Source of the DNA: Bedellia somnulentella
Taxonomy: Eukaryota > Arthropoda > Insecta > Lepidoptera > Bedelliidae
Assembly: GCA_963576735.1 (NCBI GenBank)
Contig: OY755171.1
Location: forward strand, 19,256,182-19,320,181
Direction of reading: 5' to 3'
DNA: 64,000 nucleotides
This document shows positions 49,301 through 53,150 of this stretch, in pieces. The position numbers were made by a program, and so were the translations under genes. The notes beneath the pieces were generated by a model, which worked only from the letters and a program-made list of their open reading frames with translations, made no database searches and was not told where the DNA came from. Every line of letters starts with the position of its first letter. The stretch's first letter is position 1.

Positions 49301-50102
49301 GTATGATTTTAATGTTAACTGAGCCAACATACTGTACTGACAAAGTTGTATGAAACAATATGTTAAAAAATGAATGGGATAATGAACAAAATGTATGCAT
49401 TGCAAGTATTTCACCGGAGTTTCATCCGTAAAGGACGCAAAGGTGGCAACGGAAAGGAATATTTTTTTTGAGTATAAGATTTATCTCGATCTAACTAGTG
49501 TGTTATAGTAGATTGTGCAATTAAAACGCTTAGTAGTTTCTGAAAGTCAAACATGTAGTTTATTTTTTTATGCGGATCGTTGCGAAAAGCTTCCCGACTG
49601 TTTGCAAATTATAAAAAGAGGACTTATTTCAAAAAAATCCCTTATAAGCACAACAGATAATATTAGTTGGTACATACCGTAGAACCGAAATTCATAGCCA
49701 GTGAGTACCCAACCCCAGATAAGAATCTCCATATGATATTTCATCCTCTCGCACTTATTAATTTCGTGTCATATTTATTACAACTTATAATCCCTTTTTC
49801 TTTTCAGGTCAATATCATTCGTATTGGTATCGACAGCGTGTTGCCTAGTTCTTCTAAGCGTGTGCTACGCTTTGACAGACGCTTGGCATTTCTGGGGAGG
49901 AGGACCCTTTAGAGCCCCAGGCCTAAATGCAATCGCCTTATATGTAGGTCATTCACTATGTGCCCATATATTCCCCTTTCATTGGCAAGTACCTGGAATG
50001 AGGACCCACTCGTGGAAACTCTTCGAAGCAGCGTGGGGCACGATGTTATGGATCATAATTGCACATATCATGGCGAAGAAAAAGGTCTTTATTACCTTGT
50101 AA
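13198..50102 (+). CDS. HGSNAT: Heparan-alpha-glucosaminide N-acetyltransferase, complete ten-exon model
   Basis: Exons: 13198-13392, 19225-19355, 28113-28228, 40513-40669, 41981-42185, 43629-43796, 44483-44604, 45554-45723, 49114-49300, 49808-50102. All introns are GT-AG, all phases join, and the 1746-bp CDS ends in TAA (581 residues; the human protein is about 635-663). The product is a polytopic lysosomal membrane enzyme that moves acetyl groups from cytosolic acetyl-CoA onto terminal glucosamine of heparan sulfate. Landmarks: a luminal N-terminal domain with [10 protein letters not shown] and [16 protein letters not shown]; first membrane helix at residues 149-171; [40 protein letters not shown], whose His221 aligns with the reported active-site His; [23 protein letters not shown] with [26 protein letters not shown]; and the terminal KKKVF. 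No signal peptide is seen at the chosen ATG, although the human protein has one; an in-frame TAG lies upstream of it. Intron 3 hosts two antisense esterase genes. Confidence 0.95.
13676..13893 (+). mobile_element. SINE-1 copy, head-truncated
   Basis: Starts inside the body (CCCCTTTCATCCCGCGGGTG) and runs to GCCGTGAG plus a TATG-like tail. It is directly followed by a SINE-2 in the opposite orientation. Confidence 0.75.
13895..14258 (-). mobile_element. SINE-2 copy, near full length
   Basis: The sense strand starts with a tRNA-like head (GATAGTCCAGTGGGTAGAAC, GAGTTCCAATCCTGGGTCGG) and contains GACATATGTGTGGTTAAT, the GGTGAGGGAAAACATCGTGA block and the tail GGCGTGAACGTTTATGTTAT. Confidence 0.8.
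14576..15160 (+). pseudogene. Mariner transposon, 3'-truncated
   Basis: After a TA, CGAGGGGCATGCCAATAGAA (14576 on) looks like a mariner terminal repeat, 184 bp before an ATG at 14760. The 119-codon ORF has the mariner N-terminal DNA-binding region: [35 protein letters not shown], then a GRP linker and a second helix-turn-helix ([20 protein letters not shown]). It stops where the DDD catalytic domain should begin. No 3' terminal repeat was found, so the copy is dead. Confidence 0.8.
15161..16572 (+). other. HGSNAT intron 1, nothing recognised
   Basis: AT-rich with chance ORFs under 80 codons. Confidence 0.4.
16573..16735 (-). mobile_element. RTE 3' fragments, two tail pieces
   Basis: A CATA tail then CCATTAGTTCCCATTGGGGT AGGCAGAGAC..., the RTE 3' end, cut at about 16698. 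A second short tail piece (ACTCACGCCCATT) follows. Confidence 0.7.
16737..16919 (-). mobile_element. SINE-1 copy, head-truncated
   Basis: Tail ACATACATATAACACACGGC, the central CAACCGCATCGCCCAAAAAT block, then truncated at AATACCCAACC. Confidence 0.8.
16920..18428 (+). other. HGSNAT intron 1, mostly unrecognised
   Basis: Only a SINE-2 relic is visible at 17674-17770 (CAGGCCTACACCAATGTAGT, then GAAACTCAAATGGCTGAGTT). No exon seen. Confidence 0.4.
18429..18500 (-). mobile_element. SINE-1 fragment
   Basis: A CATA tail joined to GACCACTTTTGGAAGTTGAG; the tail-proximal body is deleted. Confidence 0.6.
18654..18899 (+). mobile_element. SINE-1 copy, full length with target duplication
   Basis: Head TGCCGTGTAGTGCCGGCTTA to an ATGT tail. 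A perfect 10-bp duplication AATCATTTAA flanks it (18644-18653 and 18900-18909). It has inserted into an older minus-strand SINE-1 relic that continues at 18910-18993. Confidence 0.9.
19058..19200 (-). mobile_element. SINE-2 tail-end fragment
   Basis: AAACGTTCAAGCCATTTATC, GGGGTTGGCAGAGGTACCAA and the ACTTCTGAACTTCACGTGAT block, lying just before HGSNAT exon 2. Confidence 0.7.
19225..19355 (+). CDS. HGSNAT: HGSNAT exon 2
   Basis: Acceptor TTTATTTCAG, donor CCTC|GTAAGA. Residues 66-109 ([20 protein letters not shown]...), phase 0 in and 2 out. Luminal domain. Confidence 0.9.
19664..20122 (-). CDS. Hypothetical ORF, 152 codons, antisense in HGSNAT intron 2
   Basis: An uninterrupted minus-strand frame from ATG to TAA, rich in L, R, S, N and F, with no membrane segment, signal peptide or motif I recognise. 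Its C-terminal half ([20 protein letters not shown], then [20 protein letters not shown]) looks more protein-like than the chance ORFs of this AT-rich region. The DNA contains repeated GACGTCTGAA and GAATTCAG words. It could be an orphan gene, a retrocopy piece or chance. Confidence 0.3.
   Translation of the reverse strand: MTLFKGSMYKIYVSLSIKSLFHYTLSFLNSDVLRSYCRRRLLFNYTNSSLNVIYSTSLNSDSVAFRRLHSDKWNKLLSKIRFNYLDILVRYTERHDNMRDNFLRKVPFALTELKTLYRGLDPTGQKLLLRANHRMFRSRKNCSFTFTIGNKE
20371..20621 (+). mobile_element. SINE-1 copy, full length, mixed subfamily
   Basis: It has the subfamily A head (GCCGTGTAGTGCCGGC) but the subfamily B body (AGCACTACCCC, TTCTTCCGGTGGGTGTACGT). AATCAACTAA occurs on both sides (20356-20365 and 20622-20631), with 5 extra bases before the head. 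Confidence 0.85.
21172..21272 (+). mobile_element. SINE-1 copy, left half of an interrupted copy
   Basis: GTGGGTGACGTAAGAGGCGA ... GGCTGGAGACCTATCACC; it breaks off in the TTTAT tract and resumes at 22309. Confidence 0.65.
21273..22308 (+). other. Unidentified 1.0-kb insertion with CCAAT cluster
   Basis: It splits a SINE-1 copy. It holds a 19-bp direct repeat (TGCGCTGTGATTGGTCGGA at 21452 and 21521) with an inverted ACCGACCAATCA between, giving three CCAAT motifs. A GC-rich island follows (about 21570-21650), and a second GC-rich end lies at 22182-22305 (GAGCTGCCAGTTGCTGGCAG). No coding frame found. It may be a non-autonomous transposon or LTR-like piece carrying promoter elements. Confidence 0.4.
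22309..22425 (+). mobile_element. SINE-1 copy, right half of the interrupted copy
   Basis: AAACTTTATTTTACGATATA ... AGTGGCTGAAGAATT ... GGATTTATAGACGCGAGTAT. Confidence 0.65.
22426..23571 (+). other. HGSNAT intron 2, nothing recognised
   Basis: AT-rich; no exon, repeat family or RNA gene identified. Confidence 0.4.
23572..24036. repeat. Long inverted repeat made of RTE 3' sequence
   Basis: The left arm (23572-23778) and right arm (23838-24036) are near-complementary over about 200 bp, with a 59-bp spacer. The left arm reads as plus-strand RTE 3' sequence and continues into the RTE end (CTGCCTAACCTATTGGGAAT) within the spacer. The right arm is the inverted duplicate plus shared flank. Confidence 0.7.
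24104..24339 (-). mobile_element. RTE 3' fragment with target duplication
   Basis: A CATA tail, then the RTE 3' end up to TGACATTACCATCTAA. It is bounded by AGAAAGAGATCAT at 24092-24104 and 24340-24352. Confidence 0.85.
24353..24597 (-). mobile_element. SINE-1 copy sharing a target duplication with the adjacent RTE
   Basis: Subfamily B head (CACTACACAGC). It is bounded by AGAAAGAGATCAT at 24340-24352 and 24598-24610. Confidence 0.85.
24611..25085 (+). other. HGSNAT intron 2, nothing recognised
   Basis: AT-rich, no feature identified. Confidence 0.4.
25086..25324 (-). mobile_element. SINE-1 copy, full length
   Basis: Subfamily A (CACCCGTGGGTAGAAAGGGG, CACTACACGGCA). AATTAAC precedes the tail and follows the head, a probable target duplication with one mismatch further out. 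Confidence 0.85.
25495..27780 (+). mobile_element. Non-LTR retrotransposon (Jockey/CR1-like), 5'-truncated, intact reverse transcriptase frame
   Basis: The frame is open from about 25495 and has a 600-codon ATG-started ORF at 25762-27564. Linker: [20 protein letters not shown]. Reverse transcriptase motifs in order: [80 protein letters not shown] and the catalytic FADD ([10 protein letters not shown]). The C-terminal [17 protein letters not shown] and [10 protein letters not shown] follow. The N-terminal endonuclease is absent. The 3' end is near 27780 in A-rich AAAAAATGAAAAAATGTG. The intact frame suggests a young insertion in HGSNAT intron 2; it cannot move by itself without an endonuclease. 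Confidence 0.85.
28113..28228 (+). CDS. HGSNAT: HGSNAT exon 3
   Basis: Acceptor TTGTTTTAG, donor GCAC|GTAAGT. Residues 110-147: [20 protein letters not shown], then KDPVDIYA just before the first membrane helix. The correct frame is set by phase 2 in and 1 out. A competing frame over the same bases is open but meaningless. Confidence 0.92.
28310..28613. mobile_element. SINE-3 palindromic copy
   Basis: Begins TTAATGTTTTTTGACATGAA TTCCTCATGTGG. Two 89-bp arms (28351-28439 and 28525-28613) appear perfectly complementary around an 85-bp spacer. The right arm includes most of a plus-strand tRNA-like cloverleaf. Confidence 0.85.
28500..28572 (+). repeat. tRNA-like head of SINE-3
   Basis: 73 nt: acceptor GACACTG pairs 7/7 with CAGTGTC; D arm GCTC/GAGC; T arm GCGGG TTCGAAC CCCGC. 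The anticodon arm is irregular (CGGG/CCCG around an 8-base loop), and the sequence is repeated elsewhere (28649-28720, 57244-57316), so I call it a SINE head and not a tRNA gene. Confidence 0.75.
28614..28935 (-). mobile_element. SINE-3 copy
   Basis: tRNA-like head at 28649-28720 (minus), then the GAGGTAGGGTTTGCGTTCCC and GGCCACTTGTCTACCTTTTC body, ending GACATGAAAACCTTATGTGG. Confidence 0.75.
28877..29058. repeat. Inverted pair of SINE-3 termini
   Basis: About 57-bp arms (28877-28933 and 29002-29058) both read AATTTGAATG-TTTTTGACATGAAAACC... in opposite directions, with AT-rich sequence between. Confidence 0.65.
29140..29294 (-). mobile_element. SINE-2 head-end copy
   Basis: tRNA-like head CCGTGATAGCTCAGTGGGTA with B box GGGTTCAAATCCC, then CCACACATATGGC; the tail is missing. 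Confidence 0.75.
29476..29608. mobile_element. MITE with GCAAGCACGAGC terminal repeats
   Basis: Same family as 45059-45196: the interior shares 'cgataacggttagaatgaga' and 'cccacgcgataactag'. Confidence 0.75.
29613..30081 (-). mobile_element. SINE-2 copy interrupted by a SINE-1
   Basis: The tail half lies at 29613-29716 and the head half at 29974-30081 (GGATTTGAACTC, GAGCTATCACG). Confidence 0.7.
29717..29973 (-). mobile_element. SINE-1 copy nested in SINE-2
   Basis: Full length, subfamily A. Target duplication CACACAACCTTTAC (29703-29716 and 29974-29987). Confidence 0.88.
30134..30366 (+). mobile_element. SINE-1 copy, full length
   Basis: Head GCCGTGTAGCGCCGGCTTAG to GGCCGTGAGTATGTATATA, subfamily A. 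TATAAATGA flanks both ends. Confidence 0.82.
30367..31721 (+). other. HGSNAT intron 3, nothing recognised
   Basis: AT-rich. No exon or named repeat seen. Confidence 0.4.
31737..32003 (+). mobile_element. SINE-1 copy, full length, subfamily B
   Basis: CTGTGTAGTGTCGGCTTAGA, with a short internal duplication (TTCCTTAGCTCTGG then TCCCTAGCTCTGG). Perfect 15-bp target duplication TTGTAACAAAGTTTG (31722-31736 and 32004-32018). Confidence 0.92.
32027..32275 (+). mobile_element. SINE-1 copy, older, diverged
   Basis: GCTGCGTAGTATTGGCTTAG to ACCATAAGTATATGC. It lies directly after the younger copy. Confidence 0.7.
32467..33580 (-). pseudogene. Decayed non-LTR retrotransposon C-terminal region
   Basis: Minus-strand reading in several frames shows, in order, [46 protein letters not shown], then [50 protein letters not shown] and [21 protein letters not shown] know this module as the C-terminal part attached to a class of invertebrate LINE reverse transcriptases. 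Frameshifts separate the blocks, and the palm is missing. Confidence 0.7.
33603..33608 (-). terminator. Polyadenylation signal of the first esterase
   Basis: AATAAA on the minus strand, 14 nt after the stop codon. Confidence 0.6.
33622..33817 (-). CDS. First esterase, exon 3
   Basis: Residues 461-524 ([18 protein letters not shown]...), carrying RPYLLID and the FWDLFY end typical of the family. Confidence 0.92.
33622..35543 (-). CDS. Carboxylesterase (secreted), three exons, 524 residues
   Basis: Exons (minus): 35543-35361, 35280-34085, 33817-33622; GT-AG introns, phases 0 and 2, stop TAG. An alpha/beta-hydrolase ester hydrolase with an N-terminal signal peptide ([17 protein letters not shown]), so it probably enters the secretory pathway. 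Landmarks: [16 protein letters not shown]; oxyanion loop WIHGGAF (residues 118-124); [22 protein letters not shown]; nucleophile elbow G-Q-S-A-G with Ser199; acid Glu322 in GTTSNEE; His423 in [10 protein letters not shown]. The usual motif is GESAG, so Gln beside the nucleophile is a variant. Size is typical of insect carboxyl/cholinesterases. Its tandem neighbour at 36462-38544 has identical intron positions, so they are duplicates. Both lie antisense in HGSNAT intron 3. The substrate is unknown (juvenile-hormone-, pheromone- or diet-type all possible). Confidence 0.94.
34085..35280 (-). CDS. First esterase, exon 2
   Basis: Residues 62 to 460 (last codon split GG|A). It holds the oxyanion hole and the whole catalytic triad. 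Confidence 0.95.
35361..35543 (-). CDS. First esterase, exon 1
   Basis: Residues 1-61: signal peptide and the N-terminal beta strands (DQGIVRGQR), ending NPFG at GGT|GTAAGT. Confidence 0.93.
35561..35933 (-). other. Intergenic region between the esterases, upstream of the first
   Basis: Presumed promoter side of the 33622-35543 gene. No clear TATA box or named repeat seen. Confidence 0.3.
35934..36066. mobile_element. MITE of the GCAAGCACGAGC family
   Basis: Interior CTAGTTATCGCGTGGGATAA and TCTCATTCTAACCGTTGTCG match 45059-45196 in the opposite orientation. A partial second copy follows at 36076-36130. Confidence 0.7.
36373..36378 (-). terminator. Possible polyadenylation signal of the second esterase
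   Basis: ATTAAA variant on the minus strand, 84 nt after the stop codon; no AATAAA is closer. Confidence 0.4.
36462..36630 (-). CDS. Second esterase, exon 3
   Basis: Residues 463-517, beginning [20 protein letters not shown]. It aligns with exon 3 of the neighbour ([22 protein letters not shown]). Confidence 0.92.
36462..38544 (-). CDS. Carboxylesterase (secreted), three exons, 517 residues
   Basis: Exons (minus): 38544-38359, 38282-37084, 36630-36462; GT-AG, phases 0 and 2, stop TAA. I chose the second ATG because it starts a clean signal peptide ([19 protein letters not shown]); an in-frame ATG at 38574 would add ten polar residues. Landmarks: [16 protein letters not shown]; oxyanion loop WIHGGGF (120-126); [32 protein letters not shown]; nucleophile elbow G-H-S-A-G with Ser202; Glu325 in GATSNE; His426 in [10 protein letters not shown]. 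The triad is complete, so it should be an active hydrolase. GHSAG instead of GESAG is a variant, as is the GQSAG of its neighbour. Same intron positions as the neighbour show tandem duplication. Confidence 0.94.
37084..38282 (-). CDS. Second esterase, exon 2
   Basis: Residues 63 to 462 (last codon split). Contains the full catalytic triad. Confidence 0.95.
38359..38544 (-). CDS. Second esterase, exon 1
   Basis: Residues 1-62, ending TTTGGA|GTAAGT. The leading region could extend to 38574. Confidence 0.9.
38600..39237 (-). other. Upstream region of the second esterase
   Basis: AT-rich, no repeat recognised; presumed promoter sequence. No motif strong enough to name. Confidence 0.3.
39238..39410 (+). 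mobile_element. SINE-1 copy, head-truncated
   Basis: Starts at GGGTGATGTGGCTGGAGACA and ends AGTAAGTATATGTATGTA. Confidence 0.7.
39795..40057 (-). mobile_element. SINE-1 copy, full length, subfamily B
   Basis: Target duplication AATTATTAGTTAT (39782-39794 and 40058-40070). Confidence 0.92.
40219..40373. mobile_element. Foldback MITE, 155 bp
   Basis: Long inverted arms: CCCTGATTATGTATCTTTAG then GATTGTGTCGCAAGTTGCA at left, and TGCAACTTGCGACACAATCG then AAAGATACGTTATCAGGG at right. Confidence 0.75.
40374..40472 (+). mobile_element. SINE-1 fragment
   Basis: GGCTTAGGGTTTTGGGGCTG, then CCTATCACCAACCATATTTT and CCCCACTCAACTGCCAAAA, 40 bp before HGSNAT exon 4. Confidence 0.6.
40513..40669 (+). 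CDS. HGSNAT: HGSNAT exon 4
   Basis: Residues 149-199 plus split codons. First membrane helix [20 protein letters not shown], basic loop, then [12 protein letters not shown] leading into the catalytic helix region. Acceptor TTTGTTTCAG, donor GAGG|GTAAGT. Confidence 0.95.
40736..40983 (-). mobile_element. SINE-1 copy, full length, subfamily B
   Basis: Target duplication AATGTGTGTCA (40725-40735 and 40984-40994). Confidence 0.92.
41078..41216 (-). mobile_element. RTE 3' fragment
   Basis: CATA tail, then CTATCAGTTCCCATTGGGGT AGGCAGAG...; 5' truncated after about 130 bp, so nearly SINE-sized. Confidence 0.8.
41643..41891 (-). mobile_element. SINE-1 copy, full length, mixed subfamily
   Basis: Subfamily B head bases (GGTAGTGCTATTCTAAGCCG) but the A-type CACCCACGGGTAGAAATGGG and final CGGCA. 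Target duplication AAGTCTAA (41635-41642 and 41892-41899). Confidence 0.9.
41981..42185 (+). CDS. HGSNAT: HGSNAT exon 5
   Basis: Residues 201-268: [20 protein letters not shown] then [20 protein letters not shown]. It contains His221, the counterpart of the reported active-site His. Strong GC-rich codon use. Phase 1 in, 0 out. Confidence 0.97.
42496..42747 (-). mobile_element. SINE-1 copy, full length, subfamily B
   Basis: CACCCACCGGAAGAAATAGG and CGACACTACACAGCA; tail ACATATATACAGACATA. Confidence 0.88.
42748..43628 (+). other. HGSNAT intron 5, nothing recognised
   Basis: No repeat or exon identified. Confidence 0.4.
43629..43796 (+). CDS. HGSNAT: HGSNAT exon 6
   Basis: Residues 269-324: [20 protein letters not shown], then [20 protein letters not shown]. 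56 codons, phase 0 both sides. Confidence 0.96.
43797..44482 (+). other. HGSNAT intron 6, nothing recognised
   Basis: A short stretch near 44310-44350 resembles the SINE-2 middle (GAATACACTGTCATATGA, AACTCAGCCATG). Confidence 0.4.
44483..44604 (+). CDS. HGSNAT: HGSNAT exon 7
   Basis: Residues 325-364: [30 protein letters not shown], a membrane helix before the DDDCPAGYLGPGG loop. Confidence 0.95.
44743..44911 (-). mobile_element. SINE-2 head-end copy
   Basis: Head GATAGCTCAGTGGGTAGAAC, B box GGGTTCAAATCCC, CCACACATATGTC, GTGAGGGAAAACATCGTGAG; tail missing. Confidence 0.75.
45059..45196. mobile_element. MITE, 138 bp, perfect 15-bp terminal repeats
   Basis: AGGGCAAGCACGAGC at the left and its exact complement GCTCGTGCTTGCCCT at the right. 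Other copies: 29476-29608, 35934-36066 and a partial at 36076-36130. Confidence 0.88.
45197..45553 (+). other. HGSNAT intron 7, nothing recognised
   Basis: AT-rich, ends in the exon 8 acceptor CTCTCCAG. Confidence 0.4.
45554..45723 (+). CDS. HGSNAT: HGSNAT exon 8
   Basis: Residues 366-421: [48 protein letters not shown]. Phase 2 in, 1 out. Its 3' half (from 45631) starts the tandem array that follows. Confidence 0.96.
45631..46800 (+). repeat. Tandem array of about seven partial copies of HGSNAT exon 8
   Basis: Units start near 45631, 45828, 46001, 46198, 46374, 46482 and 46683. Each contains the 3' half of exon 8 (CTGGTGCTCGGACCCGCGCA ... CCGGAGGGGTTGCTTG) plus intron 8 start (GTAAGTTAAATAG...AAAGATAAGACAATAG). 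Units 1 and 3 resemble each other, as do 2 and 4, so a 370-bp dimer was probably duplicated. Donor GT is kept in units 1-4 and lost in 5-7. Confidence 0.9.
46908..48743 (+). mobile_element. Helitron copy interrupted by an RTE
   Basis: 5' end A|TCCTATGAATATTATTAAT (46908). After the RTE it resumes with GGCTACTTTTTATCCCGG, and it ends ACGAAGTATGTCGGGTCAGCTAG|T (48743). Confidence 0.7.
47023..48578 (-). mobile_element. RTE-like LINE, 5'-truncated, with intact reverse transcriptase frame
   Basis: The minus strand encodes about 510 continuous residues: [84 protein letters not shown], catalytic YADD ([13 protein letters not shown]), [22 protein letters not shown], and the end [13 protein letters not shown]. 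The endonuclease is missing. The tail is GAATATGTATG plus ATGT repeats. Flanked by the 11-bp duplication AATGCTGGATA (47012-47022 and 48579-48589). It is the longest copy in the window of the element whose 3' fragments lie at 5759, 16573, 24104 and 41078. Confidence 0.88.
48897..49060 (+). repeat. Two decoy copies of the HGSNAT exon 9 start
   Basis: GCCAG|GCTGCCTCCCGTC at 48940 and TTCTAG|GCTGCCTCCATCG at 49009 precede the true CCAG|GCTGCCTCCCGTCC at 49114. The first runs into TAG within 11 codons; the second meets GCT|GTAAGT after 23 bases. Confidence 0.8.
49114..49300 (+). CDS. HGSNAT: HGSNAT exon 9
   Basis: Residues 423-483: [20 protein letters not shown], a membrane helix [17 protein letters not shown], and [13 protein letters not shown]. 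Donor TTGTG|GTATGA. Confidence 0.96.
49301..49807 (+). other. HGSNAT intron 9, nothing recognised
   Basis: No repeat seen; ends in acceptor CTTTTCAG. Confidence 0.4.
49808..50102 (+). CDS. HGSNAT: HGSNAT exon 10 (terminal)
   Basis: Residues 485-581 and TAA. Last membrane helices ([20 protein letters not shown]), [35 protein letters not shown], ending [10 protein letters not shown]. Confidence 0.96.
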
Positions 50103-50547
50103 GACTGAGTTTTAAAATTTACAACCGAATTAGGCGACTTTGAATAATTGGGCTATAAAAGCCAAGTGAGAACAAAATTGCCAAATGATAGTATTCAGTT
50201 CATGCTCAAATTGTTTACGGAGCAAACATTTTGGCATACGTGTGACCAAAAAAGGGAGCTAATCTACCCGTAGAGTTTTGCTAGAGCTAAAGACTTCGCA
50301 AGTAAGTTAATAATATCTAAGTTTTGTAAATAATGTTTATTCTTTCGTAGCAGTAATATTTCGAAGTATATGAGGTCCAACTGTCAGGTACTGAATGTAA
50401 TACTTGAATTTTATGATTAACGATTAAACGTATATTTTTATATCTAGTCCTTCTATAGAAATTACGTTACTTTCAACAAAATACTCCTTTAGCTTGAGAT
50501 ATAGTTTTTAAATTATAATTGTTGTTAGAGTTTGTTAGTGTACGTGA

Positions 50548-50553
50548 AATAAA
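50548..50553 (+). terminator. Polyadenylation signal of HGSNAT
   Basis: AATAAA about 445 bp after the stop codon, followed by a GT-rich stretch (ATTGTAATTGGTAAGTTTT). Confidence 0.55.
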
Positions 50554-51033
50554 TGCTTTATTGTAATTGGTAAGTTTTATTCACCTATTAACCTATAATT
50601 TGGTCGCAACACCCAAAAAAGAGCAGCAAAATCTTTCGAATCTGCATTTCCGGAGTCATTTTTGGAGATGGAATAGGAAAAGATTGTTAAGTAAATGACT
50701 TTGGTCATGGCTGAAAGTCATTTTATTCATTTTTCAAAATTATCCCCAACAAGTCACTTTCTTACAACACCAACGAGAAAGGACGCAGAATAGAGGTTGA
50801 AAGACTGACTGAACTTCCGTTATCTCTTTTGAAATCCATAGGAAGAGATGGTTTTAGTGCTATTCTTTGCCATTCAATAATGTCATAGGACAAAGAAATC
50901 ATTTAGTTGTAGTGTAGCGTTTGCGCTTTGGCGCTGCCCCTAGAGAACTTAATCAATAAAGGGAAAACCAAACGTAGTTCACTACAAAAATTGCTTAACG
51001 AATTCCATCAAAAACTAGTTGTCAATATTATTT

Positions 51034-51677
51034 GAAGGTTACGCTCGAACAACGTTGTAACTAGCAAAAACTCAATTTAGAAATAACAACACTTTTTACG
51101 ATTATGAAATATTTATTAAGGAATATTGTAATAAAAAATTTTCATTGTTTAGACATTACAAAAATACATATTTTAACAAAGTTTTAATTAGGAAAAACAC
51201 GAGTACGTCGACAAAAAACCGAAAAATATTTCAATATTTGTGGAACAACGTTGTAACTGATTGTTGGTTACAACGTTTTTCCAACATTTCTCATATAAAA
51301 AATTAGGAAAGCAAGGTTTCGTAGAAATTGCTTTTGTTAAGTGGTAAATATTGTGACATAGCCATCAAATCAGCCTTTTTACCAGGTTTGATGGATAAAG
51401 TTATGTCATACAACGGCTGGAGCTCATTCACCTGGGGTACTGCTATTACCTCTCCTCTTGTTATGTTATGAAGGCGACGACATGTCTGCGCTTGCAACGT
51501 TGTTCGACTGAGGACGACAACGCGAGCGCAGAAATTTCTCGAATTAAAAAGGGACAAAACACGACAGAGCCAAGTTAAAGAAAGAGAACGCTTTAAAATC
51601 GCACATGCAACGTTATTTCCTAAAAATACCACTTTTTCAAAAAATGTCGGTTGCAACGTTGTTCGAGCGCAACCTTC
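51034..51677. mobile_element. Terminal-inverted-repeat element, 644 bp, with CAACGTTG motifs
   Basis: 28-bp ends, GAAGGTTACGCTCGAACAAC GTTGTAAC and its complement at the right with two changes. ATTT flanks both sides (51030-51033 and 51678-51681), a 4-bp target duplication. Extra CAACGTTGT/ACAACGTT copies occur inside (51245, 51270, 51498, 51608). The minus strand has a 117-codon ORF (51303-51656) ending QPLYDITLSIKPGKKADLMA then YLPLNKSNFYETL, reminiscent of C-terminal tails in unclassified insect transposon proteins. Confidence 0.65.
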
Positions 51678-51735
51678 ATTTGTCCCTACGCCCTGAGTGG
51701 TTGATTTACTGTTTTGACTTTTGTTAGGGCAAACA

Positions 51736-52814
51736 TGTACAGATCCACAAAGTTTTCTTGGCCGGTAAAGGCGTCGCTGTCATCGATATTAGTATTGCCA
51801 GTAAATAAAAATTAACCGTTATAAAGGGAATAATTTTAAATCATACAGGTTAATTTATTTATGTATTGAAATATCTTAATAAAACAATTTATATAATATT
51901 AATTTAATTAATAACTATGATTGTAACTTAATTAGTTTTTTTTAATATAAGCTAATTATATTGACTTATTTTTGCCCTTATCTTGTATATCTACCCGAAT
52001 GACTGTGTACCCTGAATTTACTGATCGTACCTTCCAAATGTCGTCTGGAAGAGGTCGATTTTAATGATAAAACTACCAATTGTACTTCTCTGCAAACTGT
52101 TTTAATATTTTACTCTCAAGGATTTGTTATTTGTGATACTCAGAGTTAAAAAAGTGGGTACCTACATAAAATATTTTTTTCAATCCGGTAAATCAGAGGC
52201 TTACCTTGTCGTGTACTGTCTTTTACATTTAATTTTCATACATATATCCCTAAATAAGTGGCACAGAAAAAATAATCCTAAACATCAGATATCGTTTGGG
52301 TCATTCATTTTGCTGTGGATTTATGAGCACTTTTCTATTGCTGTTAACAGCCTTGTATTTTTATATATATGTCAGACAATTATGACTTCAGAAATGATGC
52401 ATTGGTACATCCCCGCATTAGGATTAGAGCCCACGCATCAGTGCTTACGAAGTGAAATCTTATTCGGGAGCATTTCCCCACTTCCCGTAACCCGCACTGC
52501 TATAGTCATGTGCGCACAACTTTGCGGACGGTGTTAGCCTACTTAGATAATTTCAGCAAAATAAATAATAATTTTCTTATTTTTTTTTAATGAATTTTGG
52601 AAAGAAAAACGTTTATTAATAAGCAAAGTTACATTATAAAAAAAAGTTTCCACTACAAAAAATATTAATGAAAGTGATAATTTATTATATACGTAGGTCC
52701 CCCTATAAGTTTTATTTAGTTTAGAGCTAACTGACAATGACAGGATGAATTTCAAAATGGCGACAGTAGTACCAGTAGTTGCCACCGGCCAAGAAAAGAT
52801 TGTGGATCTGTACA
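51736..52814. repeat. 31-bp inverted repeats bounding 1.0 kb
   Basis: TGTACAGATCCACAAAGTTT TCTTGGCCGGT at 51736-51766 and its complement at 52784-52814 (two mismatches). No convincing target duplication. A 137-codon ORF inside has no recognised motif. Confidence 0.5.
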
Positions 52815-53144
52815 GAGCAATATACAGAAAATTTGTCGGATAGTGTCATTTTTTGTTTCTTCTCTATGCCGCTGCCACTGTCTCTCTTCTACCTTAAGCA
52901 TCAGCGCAGCGATGGAGAAGAAGAGGTATAGAATGGGAATTGATGAGTCGCTTGTTTCGCGCCTTTGCTTGCGGAATGCGTAATTTCGTACATTCAGCTA
53001 GCGTTCACCGATTAAGCAATCTCAAAATCCTTTCAAAAATGCTTTAGTCGTCTTTCCAGTTTACTACAGGAAAAGAAAGGTAAGTGTAAGGTGAGTCTAA
53101 TACTTCAGGGGAAAATAAAAACCACTCATGTATACAATTGTCGC

Positions 53145-53150
53145 TTTATT
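53145..53150 (-). terminator. Polyadenylation signal, probable end of CrebA
   Basis: AATAAA on the minus strand at the end of a repeat-free block that starts at the CrebA stop codon. Confidence 0.45.

Noticed and set aside
52124..52537. 137-codon plus-strand ORF
   Set aside because: No motif and mixed hydrophobic composition; it sits inside an inverted-repeat unit and looks like chance.
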